Part shown: one piece after another, positions 11,795 through 22,502 of the stretch
Layout of the letters: the number at the start of each line of letters is the position of its first letter
How positions within the stretch are numbered: position 1 is the stretch's first letter
Made by a program: the position numbers and the translations under genes
Assembly: GCA_009363875.1 (NCBI GenBank)
Contig: CM018695.1
Coordinates: 66,710,907 to 66,774,906, forward strand
Direction of reading: 5' to 3'
Source of the DNA: Mikania micrantha
Lineage: Eukaryota > Streptophyta > Magnoliopsida > Asterales > Asteraceae
Length of the DNA stretch: 64,000 nucleotides
The notes under the pieces: generated by a model
Seen by the model: the letters and a program-made list of their open reading frames with translations, nothing else
Told to the model about the DNA's origin: nothing
Databases searched by the model: none

Positions 11795-12190
11795 AATATC
11801 CATGGTGAGCTTCCAAAAACCAGTCAAATAAAACCTTCTGAAAACCCTAAATTCAAGAACGTCGTCGTCATCATTATGTTCTTTTCTGAAACAAACCCAG
11901 CTGCCCTAAAAATTTTCAGCCGCCTCCATTTTTATCAAACGAACAAAAATTTGATTATTCATGTGTTGACGATCGGATTTGGGTGGGGTTTTGACATATA
12001 TTAGGGAGAGTCAAAACCCACTTGTGTTTACCATATAAAAACACAAAAAATATAACCCAAATAAATTGAAGAACGTAGAACCCAGAACAAGAACATCTTC
12101 AAAGAACTTTCACAAAAATTCACAAAATCAGGGTATTGAGCACAAGTTTGAGAGAATCAATGGTTAGAATGATAATCTCGGGAACTTGGC

Positions 12191-12202
12191 TATGATACCA
12201 AT
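12191..12202 (-). other. tRNA-Met primer-binding site of the non-autonomous element
   Basis: The minus strand reads TTGGTATCATAGCC just after the LTR end. This is close to the TGGTATCAGAGC site seen in the copia elements at 24024 and 46907, with a 2-bp spacer typical of copia. Confidence 0.85.
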
Positions 12203-12788
12203 TGTAAAAACGGTTGCGGAATAGGACCTACCCGATTTTACCCGATTTGTGAAGATTAAGCATTTCTGAACAGCGAAAAGTCTTGAAGATGGGTGAAGAA
12301 CATAAATAAGAATCTGAGATGTAATGTAAACTGATGAACAAACAGATGATTTATAAAAATAGTAGTTCAATCATTCAACAAGATTACATTACCTACCCCT
12401 CTCATGCTCTCAAACTTCATGGATAAAGAATCCATGGAGTTCATGGGGGAGAGCTCTCTCAGGATTACATTGAAGCACACCCTCACACACTTTCTTGTCT
12501 ATGTTGTTTTGCTACAAATGAGAATAATCTCTATTTCTAGTGTCACATGACCTAAAACCCTAACAACAACTAATACAACAAAATGATAATAAATAATAAA
12601 TATTAAATTAAGCTTTATCATTTGTTGTGGTCTTCGGGTCTTTTGTTCATCAAGTGTCTTCGAAATCTTGAGTCTTTAGTGGCTCGTGCGGTGACTCGTT
12701 GCTCCCTAATCAACAAATACATAATATTTCTTGTTTACATTCCATCTATCCAGATTAACCGTTGGCCTTGACTTTTCTAGACCCAACA
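12203..12788 (-). repeat. 5' LTR (in minus sense) of the non-autonomous element
   Basis: It matches the 9378 copy apart from scattered substitutions and a 10-bp local duplication (ACCCGATTTT, near 12228). The TATA position reads CTAGAAATAG on the minus strand, so the promoter of this upstream LTR appears mutated. Confidence 0.92.
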
Positions 12789-13348
12789 GAGAGTGTTTCT
12801 TGTTTTGAACATTTCAGAGTGAAGTCTCAAGTGTTTGTATATCCTAAATTTTGAGTTTGGTTCAAGTTTTAATCATATTTGTTTATGTTCAAGTTGTAAC
12901 AGATTCGGTTACCAATTCGTGGCTTTACTGCAATTAATTTATGTTAATAATGGATCGGTTATGGTTGTAATCAAGTCCAAAACGCCTCTCCATTTAAATT
13001 TTGGGTTTAAAGTCGAACTAGAAGGAACAGGTCATGGGAGACGCCTCGAATGGGAGAACAGGGGAAGGAAGGAAGAAACTTTGAGGTTTTGACAATCCAG
13101 ACCCTTCATGTTTTGTTATTGTATCCTTTTTTGTTTCTAACTTTTCTAACTCACATAACAAGTTCACTTTGTTACATATTCAGCCCCTAAATTCTTAAAC
13201 CTTATTATTTTATGTGAATACTACTTTGTAAAGTTTATAACTTATATTCTTTATTTAAACTCTTTTAAATTTTATAAAGATGTTACTAAAGCTTTAAATT
13301 TTCAAGAAAAATAAATTTCTTGTTATTATTAAATTTGTTTTATTTATT

Positions 13349-13387
<39 letters not shown>

Positions 13388-13699
13388 ATTATTTTATTAT
13401 AATTATTTCAAAACTTGTTTATATTAACATATATAACAGTTTTATTAAAAATTTATATATACATACTTCTGATAATTAATGTCGACATATTTTATAATAA
13501 ATTAAATATAAATAAATTTTATTTTGAATACATAACCAACAAAATATTTATGTAAAAATACTTGTATATAATTATCAATGTTTTGTTTATTTTACCTACG
13601 TTTATCGTTTAGAATAAAATCAAGATACACCAAAAAGTTTCTTTTATTGAAATTAAGTCACTACTATATTTTACGAAAAATCGCAAAGGTTGCATGTTT

Positions 13700-14314
13700 T
13701 TAGTGTTTTGCCCCAAGGCACATGATAAATATGTCAATTTGAAAGCTCATTGCTCTTCCCCGTGTTTGGGTGCTTGAACGGGATAAATAACGTATAAAAA
13801 GAAATTACAAAGAAAAGAGGAACACAAAAAAAACAACCAAAACGTGACTCACTTTCGTAGGAATGACGATTGCATTTAACGTATGCAACAAGCATTTTAA
13901 ACTCCTCGGTAGCCCGAGTGGACGAGTGAAGTCTCGTGAGGGTTTTTAGTGAACACACCCACAAAGTTCTTTGGGTTGCCTCCCAGATAGCGCTAATTTT
14001 AGGTTTTTAGCCGGACCGTACCTCATTTATTACTTATGGTGGTCGAATTGAACACTTTCCTCCCGAGTTACCAACATAGGCTCGATGAACAATACCTCGT
14101 GTCCATACTTCGGTTGTAATGGTTAATGTGTATGTTAAATAACCGCAACATGTCATGTATGCATATTTCCCTTCTGTTTTTCCATTCTATGCTCGGTAAT
14201 TGACATGCCATGTCCATATTTCTTTCCTCATAATTGACGTGACTGTTGAATCAATATGGGTATGCTTCTGAATATCGTGACCCATGTGCTCCATTCTTGC
14301 AAATTTCTTTGAAC
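13700..14314 (-). other. LARD-like element interior, non-coding
   Basis: It continues the interrupted element after the solo LTR. It contains GGTTGCCTCCCAGATAGCGC (13976), an antisense block common in plant Athila/Tat elements. No supported gene. Confidence 0.6.
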
Positions 14315-14642
14315 CTAAACCATCCCCCTAATTATGTTGATTGAAATAGTAGCTATAGCAGAGTGGTTTGAATATATTGGGAGTGTCATATTCAATTGTT
14401 TCTCACAAGGTGTTATGTTTTTCATTTGATGTACGCATCCCCTATCATGCTTCGAAATGATAGTAAAATTTTCTACTTCATCATCAACCATAAGCAATGT
14501 TTGTGGCATTTCTTCAACAACTGGGGGGATGTTGGTGGTATTTTTATCAACAATCGCTGCTAATGCTTTTATTCGTGCCAACTCCTCAACTAGATGGTCA
14601 ACCTTTTTGAACAACTCACCTATGGTTTTATCTCTGACCTCA
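14315..14642 (-). pseudogene. Gag-like C-terminal coiled segment of the LARD-like element
   Basis: The minus frame includes EVRDKTIGELFKKV and DHLVEELARIKALAAIV, an amphipathic segment like the RDKSI..LEKQVGQ region after the zinc knuckle in Athila/Tat gag. The frame reads cleanly across the CCTCA duplication into 16828 once the solo LTR is removed, so it was interrupted by that insertion. The apparent start Met comes from LTR sequence. It stops at 14315-14317. Confidence 0.6.
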
Positions 14643-16822
14643 TGTGACAATTGCGTTTGATAATTACGTAATCAATGACCGAGAGCACATTTAGTCTTGC
14701 TTAAAATCCACGTTGATTTAGCAATTGTGATTGTTACAGGTTGAAAGTATGCAAGAAATCGTGAACATAGGCAAAATCCGTGTGCGAAATGGAGTTCCAG
14801 ATTCTCCAGAATCGAAAAACGAAGAAAAATCTCTAAGTATTGATCTCCGGGGGTCTTCGCGGTACGCCAAGGCTATTCTAAGGGTCCTTGGCGGTACGCG
14901 AGGAGTCCAAAATATCTTTTGGACTCCGAATTTCTCGGTGGTACGCCAAGCCCCATTCCACCTTCCTTGGCGATACGCAACGGATGAGGCGGTTTGAAAG
15001 ATTAGATTGAAAAGTTCATTTTCAAGCAGAATGTTACCTACTCTCTTTCTCTCGAAAATACACACTTACCAGACGAAGAAATTCGGGTTTTCATCATCAA
15101 ATCTCTATTTTAAAGCTGTCTAAATCCACGGATCGCACCAGGAAACATATCTACAAGTTCTGATCGTTGTTATGCAGTTGAAAATCCGTCCGAATACGTA
15201 ACAATTTGTTTTAATCTTCTAGTTTGATAATGGTTAATTAGATCTTGTTTTTGAACGTAATGTTATAGTTAGGGTTGTTGCTTATTGTCTAGATGATGGC
15301 TAGGAATTATTATAAACGAAGAACTTGATGTGTTAACGGGTAAATCCTTGTTTTGATCCGTTGTAATGCCTGGTTTTCATCTAACTATAACAAAGATTAT
15401 AATGGTTTAAACCATTTGATTGTGATCCACAATGTATATGATTAGTTTGATTAATCCTTAAAATGCAAGGTTAAATCCAAGTGTTTCAAACTAATCACAA
15501 TCATTAACATACTCATTGGAATGACTATCTGATGTTTATGATAACAGTCAAATTAGTACGTTGAACATGTTTGTTAAACCTATTCCAATGTCACCTTGTG
15601 ATGTTTCATTATATCTGGATAATCAATAGCAAGGATTGATCGTTCCTAAGCCATAAATCCATCTAGAAACTGTTTCAGTACTATAATCAACAACAGTACC
15701 TATTTGGTTAATCTGAGATTATTCTGATTAATCAAATGTGTTATCAACCTTGTATTAGGAACCTTAATCAGTAGAGGTTCCTACATTATCATACATTGTA
15801 TGATATGACATTAAGTTAACTAATTAAATATCTAGTATCGGTTTGATGACTTTCACTGCAATGTCTTTGACATCGGATATTCAGAAATATCTAATCAATA
15901 AGTTGAAACATAAATAACTCATTAAACATAACCTAATGTAGAATTATCCTATTATTACCAGTTTGTGCGATATTCTGCTACCAGTGAGACTTCAGGTGAG
16001 TTTCGTACAACCCCTTTTCTTTTTAATGTTTTATAAATACCGGGGTACTACTATGGAATTTTTCTTGATCATATGATATGTATCACTGTTATCTGTGTGA
16101 TTACATGTGATTTTTTGAGAACTTGTGGATTTCATGGGATTTTGCCTATAGAACAGAACTCTATCACAGAACTTAAAACTCCTCATTCCTTGAATTGTAT
16201 CTAGTGAACCCATGTGGGGCCGAACAGGGAACAATGATAGTACTACCGGCTGACAACCCATTTGCTGGGAGGTTTGCTTCTCCCCTTGCGTGAATGTTTG
16301 TTACCTGTTTCTAGAAATTCTTAATGTTGTGATAGACATTAAGACAATGAGGCAATAAGATGTTACCGACGGGTAGTATCTTATAGAAAAGAACGGAGTA
16401 AAGAACAGAACAGAGTAGTCCGAAAGGAACTGGATACAGGTCCCATGGTTATCTTGAACTGTACATCTTGATAACTTGCATATTATATCATATGGTTTAA
16501 CTTGAACATTACGAACTCACCGGCTTTGTGCTGGTCTTTTAAACTTAAAACTTTTGCAGGGAGACAGTAACCAACGGTGAGGATGCACTTCAAACACTTG
16601 TAATTAAATAAGTCAGATTGTGTAATAAACTTAGTTTATAAACTGTAATGTTGGCTGTAATGACGAAACTTTGAAATGTATTTACTTTAAGTTAATCTAT
16701 GTGTTGTGATACCGGATCAAGTAAGTCACACCTCATCTCTGAGACATCACCACTATGCTTCCGCAACCCTATCAGAGTGATGAACGACACCATCTCAGGT
16801 GACGAGAGGTGGGGGTGTGACA
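14643..16822 (+). mobile_element. Solo LTR (2180 bp) with perfect TSD CCTCA
   Basis: It begins TGTGACAATTG and ends GGGGGTGTGACA, flanked by CCTCA at 14638-14642 and 16823-16827. It aligns over most of its length with the LTR at 53111 (for example AAATCCACGTTGA near the start and TGGTTAATTAGATCTTG near 15230). A palindrome cluster lies at 14855-14983. It splits the gag-like frame of the host element. Confidence 0.92.
14855..14983 (+). repeat. Four CpG-rich inverted repeats in the solo LTR, plus an 11-bp-arm hairpin
   Basis: Copies lie at 14855, 14886, 14934 and 14965 (CTTCGCGGTACGCCAAG, CCTTGGCGGTACGCGAGG and relatives). Between them, at 14902-14927, GGAGTCCAAAA and TTTTGGACTCC form perfect 11-bp arms around TATC. 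Confidence 0.85.
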
Positions 16823-16827
16823 CCTCA

Positions 16828-17434
16828 TTCTCTTTTTTCATGTCTTTTAATGCATCCATGATAGAATTGCATTGGATACTTCCCCATTTACCACATGAGG
16901 ACCTCTTGATTACTAGGACGCTATTTTGACTTTGTTGCAGGTAATTCCTTGAACACCCTTGTTGTCTTTGTAGGTAATCATTTTGATTGCAATAAATCCT
17001 ATGATAATTACTAGATCGTAATCTTGAGTACCCTTGTATGCCAAATGAGGGTAATCGTAATCATATTCCTCCTTGTAACTTAAGCTTGGTTTAAAATCCA
17101 GTTCATAATTGTTGTATTCCCAATCTTGCCTTAAGTTGCAACTCTTGGTTTCCACCTCGGATTCATACTTATGTTGATAAGAATATACTTGCTAACCATC
17201 ATTTGACTCATAGTATTCTTGAGGGCAAGATGAATATGGTTCATAGTTCTGATAAGATGAGAATGAATCAACATCATTTTCATAATTTGCCATCATATAT
17301 CCTTGCCTTCTAATGCTATCACTTTTCCATTCCTCATATGCTTCATGTCTTCTTAAGAACACTGAACATTCTTCTATCCAATGAAATTTACTCCTACAAC
17401 ACATACATGGATCATCATCATCATCCCAATTCAT
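16828..17434 (-). pseudogene. Gag-like frame with CCHC zinc knuckle (LARD-like element)
   Basis: On the minus strand an ATG at 17434 opens MNWDDDDDPCMCCRSKFHWI. The stretch CMCCRSKFHWIEEC has the exact C-X2-C-X4-H-X4-C spacing of a retroviral-type zinc knuckle. A TAG at 17192-17194 ends it. A second frame (17155-16913) is acidic and Tyr-rich, consistent with degraded gag. Downstream, the frame joins the coiled segment at 14642 after removal of the solo LTR. Gag packages element RNA. No pol follows. Confidence 0.65.
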
Positions 17435-17867
17435 GATGATATTAAAATTCTAGAGATTCAACTATGCTTGCAAAAATTACCCTGCACAACATCCAAGGAA
17501 CATCTCGTGCAATACTGAACAAATAAATAAACATAATAAAAAAATCCTTTTTAACCAAATAAAAATTGAAATGAAATAAAGCTGAAACTAACTAAATTAG
17601 CACTTTGCACGTTGATTCCATTGCAACGACTCCATTTTATAAATAGGGACTTAGCTACCTATGACTATAGCAAGGGTAAGTAAGGTCGTCTCCATAGGGA
17701 ATCAGTGGAAAGTGCTAATTGTTATTAACAAACTGATTAAACTAAGAAAAATGTAAGTTTGGAATTGAATTGATTTAAGAGAACCGTTTAAAAGTAACAA
17801 ACTTAACTTTTACATTGAAAGGAATTAATTAAAAGAGTAATCACTTTCGGGTTTTAGGTTGCAAGAT
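17435..17867 (-). other. 5' leader of the LARD-like element
   Basis: Non-coding, between gag and the right LTR. It contains GTCGTCTCCATAGGGAATCA (17686), a block seen in leaders of plant Ty3/gypsy elements. The exact LTR end and primer site could not be fixed. Confidence 0.5.
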
Positions 17868-18098
17868 CCACATAAACATAAGTTAAACTTAGATTAAAAT
17901 CACATAAAAACGATTTTTTTAATCAATTTGATTAATGTGGTAATGATGGAACAACATTTAAGATTTGCTCATTCACACAATTTCCAATACACATATACAA
18001 AGCATCACACAATTATCAAAGTATCGTCGTTCCATATGAAATGCACATAAAAACGCAACTTTAAACAGTTAAAACGAATGAAAAGCATACCCACATCA
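17868..18098 (-). mobile_element. 5' LTR of the LARD-like element (internally deleted copy)
   Basis: GCAAGATCCACATAAACATA and the following 150 bp match 4894 onward. After a gap of about 650 bp relative to the left copy, TATCAAAGTATCGTCGTTCC matches 5727 onward. It ends CCCACATCA, the counterpart of CACACATCA at 5810. The left boundary of the LTR is uncertain. Confidence 0.7.
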
Positions 18099-18539
18099 GT
18101 AGATGAAAATAAAACAGATGTTCAACAATTTCAAACAATTGCAAACATCATGAAAACTCTTTGTTGTTAGATGAAATTAAAAGTTGATTTCCTAGCATCT
18201 TATACGTAATCTTCTTTTTTATATAAAGTTTAATGGTCTTTAATGAAGATTTATCTTTTAGTTTAGCTACTATAAATTCTGTTTATTTTATATTAATAAA
18301 ATGTTTAACTAACATGTTTAACAATTTAAAAAACCACGCACCAAATATATATACTATTTGTATTATAAATCAGATATAATCGCGTACTAAAATCACGTAC
18401 TATATTCAAACTTTAATATCACGTACCATATGAAGCAATACCAATGTCCCAACTAACAAAATCACGTATCTATACACCAATCGTTAATACATAACACCAC
18501 TTCATATAAACCATGTAAAAAAAAACTAGTCAACTTTGT
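18099..18539. other. AT-rich stretch downstream of the FAR1-like pseudogene with ACGTAC motifs
   Basis: No gene seen. TCACGTAC-type motifs recur at 18393, 18419 and 18462. They match motifs at the 5' ends of the neighbouring pseudogene's introns. Confidence 0.5.
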
Positions 18540-21115
18540 TTATTCCTCAAAGTGCATGGCATGACGTCTATCATGACCCGATTGTCCACAACTATGGCAA
18601 CCTCTAGCTCTTTTATCCATTTTGCTGATCGTTTGTTCACGTTTAGATACAAATCTTTTAAGCGATCCAGAACCTTTGTTCCTAATTCCCGTTGGACCCA
18701 AACATTAACACTTGATTCTTCATGTTGAGGAACAAAAGAAGACACGATATACTTTTGTTTTACATATGGCTTATCTGTGGTTTCTTCATTGGTCAATTAT
18801 ATCTTCTAATGTGTCTCTAAAAAATGTCAACCTTTTCATGTCTTTAACCAATTTGTTAACAATATATTCACCGGAAGACATGATATTACGTACCACATTG
18901 TCAACTTCAGGGGCTATTCCACTCAAAGTATGTGGATTTATAATATAATTGTTTGACATATTTGGAACCACATCTTTTTTCCATCATCTTGAAAATTATT
19001 TTTCGGAAAAAACCTTTACATCACATAGCCTTAGAACGTAAAAACAATGATGACATAATGAACCATATTGTTCCAAACGTTTACAACTACACATAATTGT
19101 TACATTACCCTCCTCTTGACAATACAACACCTACAAAACGTATTTAATTTGATGTAATAAGTTTTTCAGACAAAAAAATAAATAAATAAACAATTGTATA
19201 AAAATAAAAACTAATTACGTACCAAAATCACGTACCTGCATATATCCAGCTCCCTTTTCCTTCAAATCCTTTATATCGAATCTGGTGTATTCACCTGATT
19301 GTGATGTAGAAACTGAAAGGCAACTGTGAATTGAATCGGATATTTATTCTTTTACATCAAAAAATATACTTCTTGTGTATATTCTATGCGCCTTTTCCTC
19401 TAGCAAAATATCTATCCACATATCCGCTGTAGTGTTTCTAGAAATGTGATCATTTTTTCGATGCAGATGCCTTAGAGCCTCCGTAGCAGTATCAAAATGA
19501 GTAAAATACTCAATCAAAGTTAATTGACAATTAGAAACTTGTCCAAAATAATGATTTTCACTCTATGATCTTTATGTGGTACGCATAAGACCTGACATCG
19601 GCTCATCACGGTAAAATGAAGGAATCCACATGTCCCTTATCTCAAACTCGTATCATCCATTATTGACAACCATTCTCTGTCAAACTCTTCAGGAGGCATT
19701 GAATCAGTCCACACTATGTTGCATATACGCGTCTTAAACTCCTTGTTATTACATAAGTCAGTGCCAAGCTATATTATGAAATAATTTATACTTAACATAT
19801 TGTTTTTTCTTAAGATAAGGTACTAAAAATCGTCTATGATCACGTACCAGCTTTACAAAAAAATCTGGTTTAATAATATTTATCATCATGTGTTTAGTTA
19901 AATTATGTACCAACTTAATAATTATTTAAAATCACGCACCTTGTCTAAAACCTTTGTCATGATGTGCCACATGCACAATCTATGTCTGCTTGACAGCCAA
20001 ACAGCTTCTACAGCTTGTTTTATAGCGGCATCCTGACCCATGACTACAATTTTTGGAGCAAACCAAAGGCACTAGTAAAACATATATTCTAATAACCATT
20101 TGTAAGATGTAATACTTTCTGAACCTAGTAGTGCAGCTCCAAAACTCATATTGCAATGGTGGTTATCAATACCGGTAAACGGAACAAAAACCATTTTGTA
20201 TCTTCATTATAATTGAATGAAAAAATAAACATTAGTAATAAGCATGTTAAAATTGCCAAAAAAAATTTTAAAAACTTTATATGAACATTTCAATTATTTG
20301 TTCTATTGTGTTTACTTGTTTGTCCTAAATTTTGCATCAAATGAGACAACGTCACCGAATATTATATAGTTCTTCTTTGAATGACCATCTGCCCAAAACA
20401 ATCAAGTTAGCTTATTTTTATTATCCATAGTATACTCAAAAGTGAAATTCCGTGCAAACTTCTTTTTCTTAAGCAACATATTCACTACCATGTTTGCATC
20501 ATATTCGCCAACAAACAAATTCAATTGCTTTTTGAAATTCTTACAATCAACAGATGCAACTCCAACTTTATCAAACCCCTCGTACTTTAGACGCATCATG
20601 TTAAAACCTCTAACGAGACCAATATTATGCTTAGAGATTGAGCACATCAACTGCATCTGTTCACATGTTAACTTTCTATATGAGGGAAACAGGTGTATAT
20701 CATCTTGCGAGACAAGACTGTGGTTATGTTCTTCAATAAATTTATTAACTTTAAATACAATTCCATCTTTTTTTTTCCAGAACTATATGAGCAATACATC
20801 TAGTTCTTTGTGCAGGCCTATTCTTACTCTTAATTTTCTTTCCCTTGTCCATATTATTATCGATTGTATTTAAATCTCTGAAAGGTTTATGTCCTTCCTT
20901 TGAACATACAAAACATTTCGACTTAATAAATTTCCCTTGACAATACTGAGAACCTTTACGAGCAATAACACTACTCCTTTTTGCATAACTTTGATAAAAA
21001 TCAAATACATGCTCAATAGAAGAGAAGAACATTCCTTCAAATGGTTTACAAAATAATGGAACATCAGGTGTATAATATTTCTTCCCTGTTGTTGGTGAAA
21101 TGCGTTGCAAACCAA
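18540..21115 (-). pseudogene. FAR1-related / MULE-transposase-derived pseudogene with introns retained
   Basis: Minus-strand exons: 20316-21115 (FAR1-type DNA-binding region, FYQSYAKRS, KSKCFVCSKEGH, then MULE core start), 19940-20201 (VVMGQDAAIKQ, WHIMTKVLDK), 19236-19768 and 18540-19130 (SWIM-like CSCKRLEQYGSLCHH, then CHSCGQSGH). Introns 20202-20315, 19769-19939 and 19131-19235 keep GT-AG ends and consistent phase. Lesions: a nine-A run near 20770 shifts frame, TGA at 20402-20404, TAG at 20072-20074, a shift near 19648, further stops in the third exon and after the SWIM region, and a shift near 18690. FAR1 family proteins are transcription factors domesticated from Mutator transposases. 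This copy is dead. A 5' exon may lie beyond 21115. Confidence 0.85.
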
Positions 21116-21855
21116 CGGTTAATTCCTTTATTAAATATCATGCATTCATTTTTTAAAATACGTACATGATTAAAACATAATTACGTACTGAAAAATATTA
21201 AATTACTTTCTATATTACGTTGACCTCATCGTTTGTCATAAATACATACTCGTTATTAATTACTGTAATTGTAACCATCCTTGTTGTATTTAATGTATTT
21301 GCTATATTTGCACTACATACAAATTTGTATATTTACGTATCAGTAATACAAAATTACGTGCTGTGTTCACAAATTCCTAATTTCCTGCCGAACATAAATA
21401 AACTTCTTTTAAACATAATACCAACATAAATATCTTAAAAATACATACTTGCCGCCGTCTGATAAAGAGAACAATTTTCACGATCACTAACTTCATTTGT
21501 TTAAACCTATCAAAAGCATTTTAATTATTCCTCTATGCAGAATAAAACTAAAAAAAATACCTTCTCAATCTCTAATGTCTTCCATTGAATGTTATATCAA
21601 ATGCACGCTCAATGTTTTACGCCACCTCGAATTTTAAAAAAAAAAAAGAAAATTGGATCGAAAAAGTTGTTTGATCGATTATGAATCAATATCGTACATA
21701 AGTAACTTAATCCTTACCTTAAACATGTTTTGTCACAAAATACCCAAATTAACCATTCGTCTAAATTATACTGATGACACGTGTCTTAATTATGTGGCTT
21801 CTTATGCTTCTCATGTTAAGAAGCCTTTATATTTGATCCGGCTCCTATTTATAAA
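21116..21855. other. AT-rich stretch upstream of the FAR1-like pseudogene
   Basis: It probably includes 5' intron or UTR sequence of the pseudogene. TACGTAC and TTACGTAT motifs recur (21158, 21181, 21334, 21353). No credible coding frame. Confidence 0.4.
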
Positions 21856-22207
21856 GGGTCGTGTTCAAATATGAATGCCGTTTCACATGTGAATTGTACA
21901 AAGTTTTTGTTATTAAATCATGTAAGCGTTAATTGTTTGTTCTACATGATTTTATCACATAGGAACAATCAATTGTTTTGTGATTTTATCACATAAATTT
22001 ATACTATTCACACGTAAAACACCTTTTGTATTTTAAACTTTCTTAGGTCTATTTAGTCTTTATTTAGCTATTTATTTTGCAGCTTCACATTGTTATTCAT
22101 TTCTCATGTAATGCGTACTATTTTCTTTATCATGAAACCCTTTAATTTTCAAATATCATCACTTTTATTATTTAATATGTAAAAAAAAACATAATAATAA
22201 CATATGA
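21856..22207. repeat. Interspersed repeat, copy 1 (pair at 36806-37091)
   Basis: It runs from GGGTCGTGTTCAAATATGAA to AATAATAACATATGA and matches 36806-37091 throughout, with an extra internal segment. It lacks obvious inverted termini. The second copy abuts a TA microsatellite. Family unknown. Confidence 0.75.
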
Positions 22208-22212
22208 TCCGG

Positions 22213-22502
22213 TGTTTGATGAACAACAATTAATCGCATTCACAATCCATAATCAAGAAATCTGAAAGAGGAACAAAGCAAGAACAAGAAAGACGTATTC
22301 TTTCTGAAATAGATATGATCGATCACTTTAAACAACCATGGTTAGGTTTATATAACCCTAATTATAGTTATAAGGATTGCTAATTGACAAATAACACCCT
22401 AAACTAATTACATATACACAATTGACATAAAACATTCTTAGATTATGATACAAGTTTGACCCGCTAACTTTTCTAACTTGGGTTGACAATTATGTTCCAA
22501 CA
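22213..22502 (-). mobile_element. LTR of a minus-strand copia-like element
   Basis: Plus-strand ends are TGTTTGATGAAC and TATGTTCCAACA. On the minus strand the LTR starts TGTTGGAACATAATTG, preceded by the purine tract ATTAGGAGGGTGAA (22503-22516). That makes it the 3' LTR of an element reading right to left, and the gag remnant to its right fits. Confidence 0.7.

Larger units (their letters stand above)
9378..12788 (-). mobile_element. Complete non-autonomous copia-like LTR element (3.4 kb), TSD GAGAG
   Basis: Two LTRs (576 and 586 bp) flank a 2.25-kb interior, and GAGAG is duplicated at 9373-9377 and 12789-12793. On the minus strand the LTR starts TGTTGGGTCTAG and ends TTTTTACA. A primer-binding site TGGTATCATAGCC lies 2 bp inside the right LTR and a purine tract abuts the left LTR, so the element runs right to left. 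No gag or pol frame is recognisable. The interior holds a stem-loop array (10698-11223), an 18-bp minisatellite and a 140-bp tandem duplication. Confidence 0.92.
7649..13694 (-). mobile_element. Solo LTR 1 (net about 2.6 kb) with TSD TGTTT, interrupted by a copia-like element
   Basis: It begins TGTCACATCCCGACCGATAG and ends AAAGGTTGCA, flanked by TGTTT at 7644-7648 and 13695-13699. Removing 9378-12793 leaves about 2630 bp, colinear with solo LTR 2 (52201-60060). Shared blocks include the stretch near 7880 (cf. 57480), the AT-rich centre and the stretch near 13030 (cf. 59530). The right end corresponds to an LTR start TGCAACC/TGTAATCC, so both copies lie on the minus strand. No internal domain was found, so it is a solo LTR. 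Confidence 0.8.
4893..18098 (-). mobile_element. Large minus-strand LTR element with gag-like frame (LARD-like, Athila/Tat type), host of nested insertions
   Basis: Homologous LTR segments lie at both ends (4893-5810 and 17868-18098). Reading on the minus strand, a leader, a gag-like frame with a CCHC knuckle (17434 downward), a coiled segment (14642-14315), long non-coding sequence and a polypurine tract before the second LTR appear in order. Two blocks familiar from 3' regions of Athila/Tat-type plant elements are present in antisense: GGTTGCCTCCCAGATAGCGC (13976) and CACTTAAACTTTACATTGTC (7465). No protease, RT or integrase frame is visible, so it looks like a large non-autonomous derivative. 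It is cut by the elements at 1890, 6323, 7649 and 14643. Lineage is inferred from gag and these blocks only. Confidence 0.7.

Noticed and set aside
13734..13964. 76-codon minus-strand ORF
   Set aside because: It lies in the conserved non-coding 3' block of the LARD-like element and shows no domain.
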